Positions 1 to 15,965 are shown, numbered from the stretch's first letter. The stretch is DNA of 64,000 bases from Diphasiastrum complanatum (GCA_029204225.1 CM055109.1:34606496-34670495), one strand, 5' to 3'. Numbers and translations are program-made. The notes: generated from the sequence alone by a model not told the origin.

Positions 1-3000
1 AGCTTAAATGTAGTAGAAGTAAAGAAATATATTGCAGCAGTGTCTGGAGTGTCTAAATGATGTTATGCATGTCACAGCTACCCTGTACTTGACTCACACT
101 CAAGCACACCATCAAACCACCAGGTTTGGCACACAAAGTATCATGCAAACACAATGCTCATAAAGAGAGTCTACCATACTCTTGACCAACTGACTCGTTC
201 CCAATCCGACTTGAACACAAGTGGACCACATGAGCAACATGGCACAAACTGAGGAAATCCCACTGCCACCATGAGACTTACATCCTCCATCTAGCTAGGC
301 TGACATCCTATCAGACACTTACAAGCACAAACCTGTAAAGTTGACATAAATCAGCGACTGAGGCTCAACCTGAAGAAATCTTATTGCCACCATAAGACTA
401 TACCCTCACCGGATAAACAACTAGTAGACATAATGACAAGTCAAAGAGCATATCAAATGAGTACTTTGTTTTTGACGTAGCAAATGCACAACCACATACA
501 ACTCCGACTCAGATCTAGACCCTTGTGACAAGGTAACATGCAAGCCCACACAAACTCATGCAAACCAACACGAATGATAAGCGTCAAATACATGACCAAG
601 GCCTGCCTATAAGTGGTATCATGTCGTACCAACACCTGCGCCACCTATAGATCCGCTGCTGCACCACTGGTCACCAAATCAGGCCTCCAACCATGGCCCG
701 CACCTATAACAAGATGCTCTCACGTCCAAGCATATCCAACTATCCAATAAGTCCTGAAAGCTGATCCCATGCTCCAAGCACAAGAGTCTACCAAGGACTC
801 AATGAATGAATGTACACAAAACTCACCATAGGCTATACTTGAGTAGCTCGCCCATCTCCCAGAGATACTGATGATGATCTGTCTGTCCTACACCCCATGT
901 AGGTTCAACTTTCCATGCTTGACATTGCCAACTCTGATTTTACCAGTATATAAGCCTCCCATCAAGGAGTCTATCTCCCTAAAACATCCATCATAGCATC
1001 CAAGCCAAACCAAATGCAAACTAGATCCACTATCGTGATGAACAACTCACCCACGATCCATAGCATATCAGGTAGGATAGCTCCAGAACCCTGTACCTCT
1101 ATACCATCATCTGATCACCAAGTATCCATTACTCGCTGATAGCTCCCCAAGAATCTATCCACCTGTAGTGCAACTAGACTCCAACTAGATCTAACCAAAA
1201 GCTGCATCTTGCTTACCAAATAATGATGGATAACAACAACATGTGACACCAACCTGGAGACTACTATGATCACTCGCCAAAGTATCAGCTGTCACTCCTT
1301 GAGTAACCATCTCCATCCCTGCTGGCTCACAACCATGGGCATGCTGGATCTACATCACCCCATAATGGACTCCATGCCCTCAGGATATGTACCACCTCTA
1401 GGTACACTCCATGCTGACTACCTTCAAGTAGACATGACCCGTCCCTAGGTCACCACATGATGCACCAGCTGAAAATCATCATCCATACATCAAATGACAT
1501 ATCATACCTGAGCAACTGTAGCATCTTCCTGAGTGCCACCCCAATGGACTCATCATCCACATACTATGCTCACCTGATGTCTCCGATTCTAGTCACCATT
1601 CTGCTAGACAAGCTGAACTCCAAAGCATGACCTGCTCCACTTGGCTCCCAGCATTTGCTCGCTTTCCTTGGCTATGTGCCACCCGACATCATGCCACACA
1701 AGCTTGTCCTTGAGTCGCCGCTCATGGGATCTTGAGACTAATGTCTCCCTAATCGTACTGAGGTATATGGCTCTAAGTAACTTCTTCTATGCTTCCCCAT
1801 AATCTCACCACCTGACAATCTGCACCATGGAAATTCCAACACCTATGCCAAGCCTAGACTCCTGCAAAACTGCATGAAAGCTGCACCCATGATGGTAGAT
1901 GTCTCCCCATCGATGCCATCCAAAATTGGCCCCATGCTGTAATGCCAACCTGTACTCCCAAATGAGCACAACATGAAGTCCTCGCCATCAGTGTCCCCTC
2001 AAATAGATCACTAGCAAAACAGTCACCATAGTGTTTGCCCTTTGATCACACCCCGTGCGATTTCCATCAGCTCTCCAACCTAGAGTTGGCTCCCAAGGCT
2101 TCATGCTTTGCCCATTTGCATTTGCAATGTCCTAATTCCATCACGAATCCCACTTCTAAGTCCTGTCCATGCCAATGACTCAAGTCCAATATGAAATAGC
2201 TGCCCCCTGATGATCATCCCATGTCATCTTGCAGTGCTAACCCTACCAGGTATCCCAATGTCATCCCTGATCACAAAGATCTAAGCATCTACCCTGTAGT
2301 GTCCACCTGTATTCCCCCAAGCTAGTTCCAAGCTGCTCCTATGAATGGTTCCAAACCACTCCTTGAGAATACACTGAGATGTGAACTCCAAAGCCACTAT
2401 CAAGTCCCATGACTGTGTATGCCAATATCCCTCCAAATGAACATGTGAGATCTTCCATGGCCCAAACCAAATGATCTGCACCCTGTCATCACTGGAATCT
2501 GCATCCTTGATGCAATCTTGATATGGCAAATTGACTTGACTTACCCAGAATAGGCAGTTGAAGTGTATCTCCTCGATGACAAACCTGATATACTACTCCA
2601 CAGTTACAATGGCTTGATCAAAATTGACTTACTAACTGCAAAACTGCAAAATCATCACACTCATCACTCACCAAGAGCATCGAAAGTGTGATTATTGACC
2701 CGTTCTTCATCCTCCATGTGTCCCACACACAACTCGTCCAATGCAAGTTCGCTATCTTGCCCAATGGCTTCCAACTGGCACCACCTCACACTTTACCTGT
2801 GACCGCCAATATGTGTGTACCTCCAAGCTAGCCCATATTTCCCTCTGAATGAAAAATTTCCAAGCTACAAATGCGTGTGTCAATGCAGCTATCACCTGAC
2901 TCGACAATGCCACTGCCGATCATACTTGTGAGAGTGTTCCCCCAAAATGCCACTTGACGTTGGTCGGTTCTAACCCAAAGAGTTGAACCTAATCACAAAA

Positions 3001-3300
3001 TTTTTTCACCTATAACCGGCATATCCTGCCTACCTGTCACCTGTGATTGCTTGCCCTCTCAAAATTGTTGCCAATGATGAGTAGTCACGCCGCCAAACTG
3101 CACTTCCGTAGCCAAAACTAGATTTCTCCACACAATTCCACTCATTCGCCCCCATACTACATTTGTCGCTTTCAAACACCCTGTTAGAAGTAAGCAATAA
3201 TGATTTAGAAGTGATTATGTCTCATTGTACCACCTATAGCAGGTTTCACCAGCCAAAAATTGTCCCAAATTTGGCCCTACGATACCCAAATAGCGAATGT
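1..3300. other. Unresolved degenerate repeat-like DNA, no gene
   Basis: No reading frame longer than about 80 codons and no recognisable protein motif on either strand. The plus strand is poor in G and rich in C and A through most of the stretch, which suggests one old, mutated repeat. An imperfect direct repeat sits at about 248-282 and 367-400, sharing a 'TGCCACCAT(G/A)AGACT' core. No LTR ends, primer-binding site or terminal repeats were found. Confidence 0.4.
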
Positions 3301-4135
3301 AGCCCATCACTAGGTCACTTGCACTCCGCTCGATAGAATGGTGATGAAAACACCCCAAAACACCTTTCTCCCTGTCTGTGACGTCGCTCTGTCCGCTGGC
3401 TCTGAGCAGCCAGTTTCAGGAGTCATTTTGTTCCAAGGATGGCCAAAGAAGGTGCCTTCTAGACAAAGTTATCCCTTTCCAAAGGGTGACTTGCAAATCA
3501 TTAGAGAAACTTGGAGCCCGGCGAGGGCCTTTGAAAAAGATGTTTTTTTATTATTTTTCTTATTTTTGTTGCCATGTGGACCAATTGAAATCATAGCTTT
3601 GGGGTTCTATGTAACGTAGAATTTTCCAAATATAAATAAAATAAAAACTTTTTAAATATATTGTTGTTTCGTCGAGCAGCATGTGGAAATGCTATTGGTT
3701 GATGAGGCCTGCCCTTCCAGCTCATCACTGCCGGAAGAGACCCAACAATATTGAAAATGAATATGACAGATGGTTGAGATGAGAAATTCGATGTACCATT
3801 AATGTATATGCATTGTCAAACCATGGTTAACAGGGTCAACCAAAGTTAATTTATGGCGCCAAATAGATCAGTGTTTCAAATTTTCACCAACATTTTTTTC
3901 TCAGATTCATGGCTTTTTGTATACACAAATTTTTAGATTCATAGTTCATTGTTTCAGATTTTTGCATGCGAATTATGAATGGCGCCATAAGGAAGCCGTG
4001 CTCCTCAATCGACTCTGTGATCATTTTTCTCTTGCAGATTTATATCCATCCAACGTAAATGAATGAGAGCCGAGTGGATCTTTAGTAGGTGTGTTAGATG
4101 TTATTTACACTGATATTGGACAGCTACAATATCAG
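3301..4135. other. Intergenic, no supported gene
   Basis: AT-rich sequence with short ORFs only. The two overlapping plus-strand ORFs near 3338-3619 show no motif and end in low-complexity T-runs, so they are not called. Confidence 0.4.
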
Positions 4136-4350
4136 GTGGAACTGCAAAAGATCTAGCTGATAGTGGGATTTTTTTTTATGAATCAATGTACATTCCTGAT
4201 ACAAAAGAAAATTTTGGACAAATAGTACCAATTCCATTACCTAGTTTTGAAAGTGATGAATGGATTGCACCAGATGCTACAGTTTCAGAATCATTTTGTT
4301 GCAAGATATATAATGATGTAAAAAATTTATTAAAAATGAGCACGGGATAA
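4136..4350 (+). CDS. Unrecognised terminal-exon-like ORF
   Basis: A frame opens just after an acceptor-like 'ctacaatatcag' at 4124-4135 and runs for about 71 codons to TAA at 4348-4350. The product reads like real protein: it contains DSGIFFYESMYIPD, then IVPIPLPSFESDEW, then ESFCCKIYNDV, with little low complexity. I do not recognise the family. The same frame is closed upstream by a TGA before the acceptor, so the piece is either a last exon whose upstream exons lie elsewhere or a fragment of a captured gene or retrocopy. It ends about 145 bases before the copia gag remnant, near an inferred inversion breakpoint, so its upstream partner may have been moved away. Confidence 0.4.
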
Positions 4351-4468
4351 AAAAACAGTCAGATTGAGTTGGTTTATTTCCTTGAATATATTTGTGGATT
4401 TCTTTTCAAGTGTCAATGTACACAAAATCCCAACAATTTTTGTATGCAAAAATTTATCAGATAGTTTA

Positions 4469-5101
4469 TTATCTGAACTTATGGATGAAGGCTGGGAGAG
4501 AAATCTTGTCCATCCTCAAGAGTTTGTACTCTTGTCTTGATTCTTCAGAAGTCAGCACACTTTGGAGGGCCTCCAAGCTTGGTAGCTCCTCCTTAATGAC
4601 GGAGGATTGGACAAGATTGTCAAATTCACTTCTCAAGCCATTGAGAATGACTTGGACTAGCTCACTTTGATTGATAGAATCCCCACTGCATGCAAGCTCC
4701 CTATGAACATCCTTGACTCTCAAAACATAACTAGATGCACTCTAATCACTCTTTTGACTACTTTGGAAGATTTGATTTCTAAGAGTGAGGAGCCTAGACG
4801 TGTTCTTAGCCTCATAGATAGTCTTGAGACAATCCCAAGCTTCTTTGGCTGTAGTGCAAGTACCAATCTCCCTCAAAATCTCATTAGAGACATTCATTTT
4901 GATGTAGTGGAGAGCAATCCTAGCTCTCTTCTTGTATTTTTGAACCTCCTGAAGAACTTGGGGCTCTTCTTCAAGGCCAAGAACAATGTCCACCACATCT
5001 TGAAGTATCAATATGGACTCCATCCTCAACTTCCATATTGAATAATTGGAAGTGGACAATCTCTCACTTGGTTCCAGCAAGAATGAACCCATTGAAGCCA
5101 T
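4469..5101 (-). pseudogene. Ty1/copia gag (copia element A, inverted 5' half)
   Basis: Minus-strand gag starting at the ATG at 5101. It shows the copia gag pattern 'NYSIWKLRMESIL' near residue 20 and 'AKEAWDCLKTIYEA' near residue 85, the order seen in the DUF4219/UBN2 gag family. One in-frame stop at 4742-4744 splits it into two ORFs in the same frame. Homology fades after about 4490, so nucleocapsid, protease and pol are missing. It lies about 740 bp downstream of the primer-binding site of the LTR at 5857-6628, the normal leader distance. The remaining part of this element is inferred to lie at 11.8-12.7 kb in the opposite orientation. Confidence 0.85.
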
Positions 5102-5844
5102 CTAAAGTGAAAAGAACTCAAATGATAAACAAAAGATATTGCTACACACTCACAGTAGGATCCAATAATGATGTGCTATCAACTCCTATGGAAGGTCTTG
5201 CAACAAACTATGAGATGATTCTCACTTGCTATCCAAATCTCTCCAAAACTAGATCTATATCACATCAAATGATGGAGTATGGTCAAAGTTATGATCAAAC
5301 ACTCTTAGCACATGTGAAATACACTAAGAGACCAAATTTGACTCAAATACAATGATATTGCATGAAACAAAATGGCTAAGATCTCAAAACAGTGCCTAGA
5401 TCACATATAGATGAGATTGGTAAGCATGCAACTGTGATTTGGGATAAACAGACAATCTCTTGACCAAATCAAATGTGTCCACACAGGCCTAGGTGCCCTA
5501 CCTAACACTCTTCAAAAGCTTATGACTTTTGATTGGCTAAACCAAATGGAATGAAACTGATTGCATAAAAAACTAGACAACACTAGCTTTAAAACAAGCT
5601 ATCTAGCAAGATTTTTGGATCAAACATGAAAGAGAATTTTCGAACTGGAATTGGATGTTCCTCACACATGTCTGAGCACCTGATTCCGTATAGTACCAAG
5701 TCACACCCAATCAATGCCCTATTGATCTCTTTTGATCCAAAAATGAACAAGATAGCTAGGAAAATGGATCTTGACAATTTCTGGCTCAATATTGGTGGAA
5801 AATTTTCATAGTAATGGATGAAAATGCATGGTAATCTTAGGTAG

Positions 5845-5856
5845 GCTCTGATACCA
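5845..5856 (-). other. Primer-binding site, copia element A
   Basis: Minus-strand TGGTATCAGAGC, complementary to the 3' end of initiator tRNA-Met. It abuts the LTR end at 5857 and fixes the element orientation (5' LTR to the right, internal region to the left). Confidence 0.88.
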
Positions 5857-6628
5857 TGTTGATTTCACACGCATGGAGTGTCCTTCACATGTGATTATGA
5901 TCTCCTAAGATGTGTGGATGCACAATGATCAAGACTGGATTGAGATTCAAGATCTATCTTCAATTCACTGGCAAAAAGCACACTACTACATGCATTAACT
6001 CACTTCCAAAGTACATACACATGTGTGGGAGAGAATGCTACTAAACACTTAATATCACAAGATCACCAAATCAATTAGCATAGAATAAGAAGTACAAAGA
6101 CTCTAGTAGATCCACGAGCTAATCCAAGTTAACTAAGAGCCTATTGTCTATTACCAAGATCACAAATCAAGGCTATAGAGCCATGTTTACTGCCAGCCGA
6201 TGTACTATTTTAGATGAGAATTCAAAAGAAATCCTCTCTGCTTATAGAGAGGAAATTTGTACACATGATTGGACCACACTTTTCAACCTCTTAATCCTAT
6301 TGGACCATTGATCCATTCACCTCTTAATTCTATTGGACCATTCTCAAGCATATCTAAAATTATATTGGACCATTCATGTTTCCACCTCTAAATCCTATTG
6401 GACCTCTTGAACTTCATCAAAATAAGTCATTACACTTGTCAACATTCTAATTAGCTCGAGTTCTATCTCCTACCCTACTTTGGCTCAATAGTGGCATTAC
6501 ATGTGAAATTGGACAATTTGCCATCTATGCCAAATTTGACCCTATCATCATCCTACACCAAGATGCTTATCATAAAAAAGTGTAAGACCCCTACATCTAA
6601 CATAAATAATCTTTTTGCATTTTTCACA
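5857..6628 (-). mobile_element. 5' LTR of copia element A (inverted)
   Basis: In minus orientation the LTR starts TGTGAAAAATGC and ends AAATCAACA, followed directly by the primer-binding site. It is a clear homologue of the forward LTR at 12074-12722. The homology extends about 26 bp beyond an internal TGTTAG motif, which places the true start at 6628. The bases outside are ATGAG at 6629-6633 (CTCAT in element orientation), the same 5 bp found after the other LTR. It holds four to five direct copies of a motif containing CCTATTGGACC between about 6290 and 6410, absent as a cluster elsewhere in the window. Confidence 0.85.
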
Positions 6629-6745
6629 ATGAGGACAAATATTGAGAGAGGTTTTGATTTCTATAGTGATGATGAAAATCATCTTAGCGGAGATGAGTTG
6701 CAAGATGTATTGGCTGATGAATTTGAAACTTGCGATGATGAATAA
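6629..6745 (+). pseudogene. Displaced C-terminus of CACTA Tnp2-type protein
   Basis: An acidic tail (FYSDDENHLSGDEL, ending ETCDDE then TAA at 6743-6745) starts exactly at the outer edge of the inverted copia LTR. The CACTA frame on the minus strand stops at the other copia LTR at 12723 in the codons for ...LCM plus AG. Joining that half across the shared ATGAG target site continues in frame into ATG-AGG-ACA here, and adds an acidic C-terminus to an already acidic segment. Seen directly: the sequence match and reading frame. Inferred: that the two halves were once one gene. Confidence 0.6.
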
Positions 6746-7318
6746 AATATGTACATGTCACAAATAATTTTGTCATAAAACGATACATTTGTGGCCGATA
6801 TATATTGTTTTCAAGATTATTACATCTTTATATGACGTTGCATTTCTTAAGTTTAAATTCAAATGCATCTCGCAATCACTTGAAATTGGAAAAACTTATC
6901 AATAGATGTGTGAACTAATTAAAAGAACAATCAGAAAATGTAGAATTTTGATTATTTGCTTATTATAATTAAAAAGCATCTTCTTTGTGGTAACATTTAT
7001 GAAAATTATATGAAAGATAATAATTCACTTTTCCACAATGTTTGATTATTCATTCATCTTTGCAACACACAAACGTATATAACATTGCATTTTTTTTATC
7101 AACAAATTCTCGGAACAAGCTACCACATGGCTCTCAAGGTACTTAGCATTCTTTCAAGTGCAAATTTAGCTCACACAATTTTTACCTATTAATGCCATAT
7201 TGAGGTTAATGCATAAGATAGCAGGTTATACTCAATCATGCAAAGATTTATTACCAAGATATTAGGACAGATCTGTGCCATTCTAATCCTTGTGTAAAAA
7301 GTTATGCATGTTACGCAT
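6746..7318. other. No gene seen; inferred 3' part of CACTA element
   Basis: AT-rich sequence following the displaced CACTA stop codon. If the inversion model holds, this is the inverted 3' non-coding part of the CACTA element. I could not identify its terminal CACTA repeat. Confidence 0.3.
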
Positions 7319-7915
7319 GTCCATACATATACACATATACGTACACAACACATACACATACACATATATATACATTCACATATACACACACATACATACA
7401 CATACACATACACCTAGACATACATACATATACATACAAATACATATACACATATACACATACATATACTTACACGTACATGTACACATAAACATATACA
7501 TACACATACACCCAGACATACATATACATATACATACACATACACATACACCTAGACATACATATACATATACATATACATACACATACACACACATGTA
7601 CATACACATACACACACATACACATATACATGCACACATACACACATACACACATACACATAGACATACATAGTATACACATATACATACATACATACAC
7701 ATAAACATAAACATATGTATACATGCACATGCACATGCACATACACATACGCATACACATACATATACACATACACATGCACATACATACACAAACACAC
7801 AATCATACACATGCACACACATACAATACACATACACACATGTACACATGCATACACAAAACACCCATACACATACACATACACATACACATACATACAT
7901 ACATACATACCATAA
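7319..7915. repeat. Compound (ACAT)n microsatellite
   Basis: About 600 bp of ACAT, ACATAT and ACAC tracts with scattered interruptions. Open frames on both strands through this stretch only reflect the repeat. Confidence 0.97.
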
Positions 7916-10927
<3,012 letters not shown>

Positions 10928-11265
10928 TGTTATCGGGACGTGACCCACTATCGTCATATCAGTCGGGCATTGATCCCATAGATGGCTACTTGGGTTAGCC
11001 GGGTAGCCACACGTAGGAAAAGTTAGTCTGTACAGAGTTATATACAGTGTATGTTGCTATACTCAAGGGCATGTCTCGAGTTTGTCAGTCGAATTTGGCC
11101 ATATTAGGTCCCAAACTTAGTTTGACAGGTGGTAGGCCAATTTTAGGACACTTGTCCTTTCATGTAGTTGGGGATTTGGTATATGTACAGTGTTCTCTTT
11201 GTAATACAAAGCTTTTGTTGTGCTGTGATCTGCATACTACACTAGATCCTAACAGGATTTTAACA
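10928..11265 (+). mobile_element. 5' LTR of a second Ty1/copia-like element
   Basis: Bounded by TGTTA and TAACA inverted termini, 338 bp, and followed at once by a primer-binding-site match. It is unrelated to the LTRs at 5857 and 12074. No second copy lies in the window. Confidence 0.7.
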
Positions 11266-11277
11266 TGGTATTAGAGC
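11266..11277 (+). other. Primer-binding site (one mismatch)
   Basis: TGGTATTAGAGC differs by one base from the initiator tRNA-Met complement and sits directly after the LTR end. Confidence 0.7.
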
Positions 11278-11780
11278 GGTAGGGTGTTGCAGGTATGCAC
11301 GATCCGATGGAGCTATGGGATAGCGTCTTTCACCAGGAGAAATAGCACTCAGAGCATCTCAGAAGAGAGGACTCCATACAAGGTATCGGCAATCCGGATG
11401 GCATGAGACAACAAAGTTTCTTCGATCGGAGCTTCGGGGAAGATCAGAACGATTGTCGTAGGTGGATTCCGGGGAGAATTCACGAAGAAATTGCTCAAAA
11501 TGGCTGTGACAGAAATTTGGCCAAAACTTCTTCGGTAGTCCGTCAATTACTCAGTGAAGCGGATTGAAAAGTGGAGCAGGGTAGTAGCAACTCGGGGCTG
11601 AGAGGATTTTGAAATCCATTTACAGTGTGAGGAGAAAGTAGCAGTTCTGGAAACTAGCTTTGGTGCGGTTCTACTAAGGCCAAGCAAATCCTAAGAGGAT
11701 GTGGTCAGCCATGAAGCACTCAAAGAGCAATTGTCCATGTTCTCAGCTATGGAAGTTTCCTCAACTAGGGTTTTAAGAAG
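11278..11780 (+). mobile_element. Leader/gag-start remnant after second LTR
   Basis: Leader-like sequence in which an ATG at 11296 opens a frame (MHDPMELWDSVFHQEK) that stops after 16 codons. The following frame is broken by several stops. Homology to any element is lost before the RNase H fragment at 11.8 kb, which belongs to another family; the inferred inversion breakpoint lies here. Confidence 0.4.
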
Positions 11781-11799
11781 AAAATTGTTGATTTCTCAC

Positions 11800-12012
11800 A
11801 CTAGAAAACCATTTTTGGAGATGTGAATGCACACCCAAGCTCTTGCCAATAATCCCATATTTCATGCAAGGAGCAAACACATAGAAGTTGCACACCACTT
11901 TGTGAGAGAAAAGCTTATTGGAGGAGAAATCTATTTGGAGCATGTCAACATCCTCTTGTATTGCCTATCTACTCACCAAACCTTTGAGCAAAAGTGCCTT
12001 CATCAAGCATAG
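11800..12012 (+). pseudogene. Ty1/copia RNase H C-terminus (copia element A, 3' half)
   Basis: The frame contains ALANNPIFHARSKHIEVAHH and REKLIGGEIYLEHV, the conserved end of copia RNase H that precedes the 3' LTR. It closes at TAG 12010-12012, after a divergent tail. Upstream reverse transcriptase is absent. It lies 61 bp before the forward LTR and completes the element whose 5' end lies inverted at 4.5-6.6 kb. Confidence 0.85.
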
Positions 12013-12073
12013 ATCTAATTTTGGAGTTATATCAAGATCAATGCTTAAATCTTCATAGATAATTTTTCAGGAG

Positions 12074-12722
12074 TGTGAAAAATGCAAAAAGATTATATAT
12101 GTTAGATGTAAGGGTCTTACACTTTTTTATGATAAGCATCTTCGTGTAGGATGATGATAGGGTCAAATTTGGCATAGATGGCAAATTGTCCAATTCTACA
12201 TGTAATGCCACTATTGAGCCAAAGTTTTGTAGGAGATAGAACTCGAGCTAATTAGAATGTTGACAAGTGTAATGACTTGGTTTGATAAAGTTCAAGAGGT
12301 CCAATAGGATTTAGAGGTGGAACCATGAATGGTCCAATAGAATTTTAGATATGCTTGAGATGGTCCAATAGAATTAAGAGGTGAATGGATCAATGGTCCA
12401 GTAGGATTAAGAGGTTGAAAAGTGTGGTCCAATCATGTGTGAGCTTGGATTAGCTCGTGGATCTACTAGATTCTTTGTACTTCTTATTCTATGCTAATTG
12501 ATTTGGTGATCTTAGCTATTTTTTACTTAGTTTTTATTTTGGAACACTTCCCACACATGTGTATGTACTTTGGAAGTGAGTTAATGCATGTAGTAGTGTG
12601 TTTTTTGCCATTGAATTAAAGATAGATCTTGTATCTCAATCGAGTCTTGATCATTGCGCATCCACACACCTTAGGAGATCATAATCACATGTGAAGGACA
12701 CTCCACACGTCTGAAATCAACA
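12074..12722 (+). mobile_element. 3' LTR of copia element A
   Basis: Starts TGTGAAAAATGC and ends AAATCAACA, matching the inverted LTR at 5857-6628 apart from an internal deletion of roughly 120 bp. It is followed by CTCAT at 12723-12727, the reverse complement of ATGAG flanking the other LTR. It interrupts the minus-strand CACTA reading frame. Confidence 0.85.
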
Positions 12723-15700
12723 CTCATGCAAAGAATCATTGTTGTCCTCTCTTCATCATCTGGGTCGTCGGAATCATGAGAATCAATTCTGGGGTTTTCA
12801 ATTATAACACTTGAAGATATTGGTACATCTTCATCCGATATACTTGTGTTGTCTAAATTTAGATCCTTCATTTCATTCTCAACATATGCATTTTCCAATA
12901 CATGTCTTGAGCGTGTTTTAATTTGAACAACATACCACCAATTTTTGTTTAGTCGATCTGGTTGAAAAATACTTGCACATTTAACAATGTTAAGATTAGA
13001 GATTTGTTATGATCATATTTTAATTCACAATGAATAGATGTAATGTAAAAGTAGTGTAGATGCTTAATATAACTTCGTTACAATTGACAAAAAGAAAAAA
13101 TGTGAAACTCATGCACATCACCTGTTCACAATGATGAGGCAATGCCAATGTGTCTAGAAAGTCCATGCTTAATGTCTTGGTTGGATTGATAGCAAAAAAT
13201 CCACTAAAATCTTTTTTTTATGATTGCATTTGATCCTCTAAAGTTGATTTTGAACCATTTCACGTCAAACAAAAAATATTTACCCATTTCATTAAAACAC
13301 ACTTCATTTATGGCTTGTATGGTTCCTACATATTCAAGCTCTCCAGAAATTGGACTTTGATCTCGAGCACTACTTCGACTTTCTTGATGGAAAGATGCCA
13401 TCACACCACAATCATAAGTTCGTTGTTTCATATCAAATGATTCAATGTGATGATGACGACCATATGCCCACATTGCACTATACTTTTGACACTGTCACAT
13501 GTTGATTATAATTAAAACAATAATCAACAATCGTACAAATTATAATTGTTCACTAAAAAAAATAGAGTTATAGACAAACGTTCCAATCACATCCTCTTGC
13601 AAATTCTCATTCTGTGTCAGATATGAATTCTCTTTGATCTTGCTTGTTGGAGTGTATCTATCATCTAGTCTATGGTGCATTGGTTGGGCAATGGTTGTGG
13701 GCAATGGCTCAACATCATGTGAAGGTGCAGCTTGACCTCTACGCCTATTGTGTCAGTGTCGATTTCTAGTCAAGACCTTTTTTTTTTTTTTGTTCATATG
13801 ATTTCAACCACTTATCCATTACTCCTGATTTATATAGCATGAAGGTTGAAATTTTTTCTCTCAAAACATGTGTCATTCTTTTAAGACTACCCATACCTTG
13901 AGGTTTTTCACCTTTCATTTCATTGCTTTCCTCATCATGCCATAGTCGTGGAGCAGATGGATCTATTTGAAGCAAAACTTTGGTAACATAAAATAGAGAT
14001 TCTTGCACTAACCATCCCTCTGACATGCTTCCCTATGGCTTTGCCTTCTGACGCACAAAATCCTTCAAAACTTTCATGAATCTCTCCAAGAAAAACATCC
14101 ACCTACAAAAATTTTTAACACAATGAGAGCATTACATTATTAATTTAAAAAGAATCACACTACATTTATTGAAAACACTAAAATCAAAATCATGTGTATT
14201 ATACCTTGAGTGCACAGGACCACTGGCAATACCACTTGGATTAAGTGTACAAGCAGATGCACCTGTATGTCTAGGATAGAAGTTGGAAAATCCCATATAT
14301 CAGGCTGTTGATAATTGGAAATGATCGATCATGTGTCCGGGCACGTGTAGGTGATCCATGATCACATCTCATGAGGCAAGAAGATACAAATGTGCCACCA
14401 TAATCGTTGTATCTGAATTCCTGTCCCACATCTACGGTAGCCATGATCCCATCTCATGAGGCAAGAAGATACATATGTGCCGACATAATTGCGCTATTTG
14501 AATTCTTGCCCACATTTGTGTATGGCTATCAATACCTTCATGTGCACTAGAAAGCTCCACCATATCTTCATGTTTTGTTTGCACGTCTATCTTGTATCAG
14601 AAAAAAAAAAACACGCAATTTCATAAGATGTAAACAAAAAAATTAAGTACCATGGCATCACGAAATTGATCAGTTAGACAACCACGAATGCACATTGGAA
14701 ATATGTACTCGAGCATCTTCAACCAATCATGAGATTTTAGACCATGGAGTTTTCCTTCAGTTGTGAATGATGTTCATAGTGAATGAGCAAAACCTGTTGG
14801 TGTTCTCATCTCGCAAATGACTGACCGTACGTGCTTATATTCTTCTTTCATAAGAATCCAAGGGGCTCTTGGAATAGTATAGGTATTTCCATCAGTACCT
14901 AATTTTGGCCAATACTCTTTTTTTGTTTTTAATTCTTGTAGATCATGTTTGGCAGAAATACTATCTTTGTTGCCCACCAAGTGTTTCCATATTAATTCAC
15001 CCAATATTTTTGAATATGTGCATAGGATCAAGCAAGTGATTGATCAAAAGGTTATTCCAATATGGTAAACAATGAAACATGGATAGTCTTTTCATACCAT
15101 TGATTGGCTTAATAGTCTCGGATTCAATCCAAAGTTTGTGCCAATTTGCCACGGACATTCTCTTTGGAGGCATTCTTGTTTCTGATCTTCCTCCAAAGCC
15201 TCTTCTATGAGCATTTCTAAATGGATGATTTTTATTATGCAAGTACTTGTGATGATTTTCATATACACCTTTGTTTAAATGACGTGAGTTTTGAGCATCA
15301 ACATTTGATCCACAAACGAGACATGCGTGATATCCAGAAGTTGTAAAACCTAAAAGAATCAAATCCAATTCGTGTTAATAAAAAATAATTGCATGCATAA
15401 AAAACAAATATATAAAAACTACAAGTGAGTTCATTTTATAGTCACCTGAACAATCGCCCATAGTCACTGCATAGTCCACATTAAAATCGCACGCAACAAA
15501 AATGTATTGTCTTGTAGTGGACGTGAGATGTCATATGCTTGGACTCCCTTCCATAGTAGTTCTAGTTCTTCAATCAATGGTGCAAGGTTATCCATATTTT
15601 TTACTTTATGTTTTCCAGGAATTAGCAGCGCTAGCATGAGATGTCATTTTTTAATGCTTAGCCAAGGTGGAATGTTATAGTTGACCAACACAACTGGGCA

Positions 15701-15965
15701 AGTAGACCACATGCTTGACATTTTTCCAAAGGGGTTAACTCCGTCTGTTACAAGTCCAAATCTTATGTTTCTTGTTTCACTTGCGAAAAATGGATATTCT
15801 TTGTCAATGTGTTTCCATGCAGGAGAATCTAAGGGTACTCTCATGATCTCATCCGAAGAACGATGACTAGCATGTCAATTCTCAAGTTCTGCAAGAGACT
15901 TGCAACGAAACAATCGTTCCAATCGTGGGATTATTGGAAAATGTCGTAACACCTTGCATGGGATA
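12723..15965 (-). pseudogene. CACTA (En/Spm-type) Tnp2 transposase, degenerate
   Basis: Minus-strand Tnp2-family blocks occur in family order: KVLRHFPIIPRLERLF near 15.95 kb; MRVPLDSPAWKH...PFGKMSS...YNIPPWL (15844-15644); a zinc-binding-like GYHACLVCGSN with HPFRNAHRRGF and LLDPMHIFKNIG (15368-14997); LWKH-type sequence with RAPWILMKEEYK (15031-14774); RWMFFLERFMKVLKDFVRQK and AKPEGSMSEGW (about 14106-13995, DUF4218-like); GELEYVGTIQAINEVCF...YFLFDVKWFKI (13473-13204, DUF4216-like); then DRLNKNWWYVVQIKTRSR and an acidic tail to 12723. Frames change between blocks and stops are present, so it is inactive, though some gaps could be introns. The acidic tail is cut by the copia LTR at 12722; its continuation is inferred at 6629-6745. 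CACTA termini were not located. Confidence 0.88.
14349..14522 (-). repeat. Imperfect tandem duplication inside CACTA remnant
   Basis: Two units of about 90 bp, each starting with CATGATC(A/C)CATCTCATGAGG and containing 'AAGATACA(A/T)ATGTGCC'. Absence of such a repeat in other Tnp2 genes was not tested. Confidence 0.7.
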
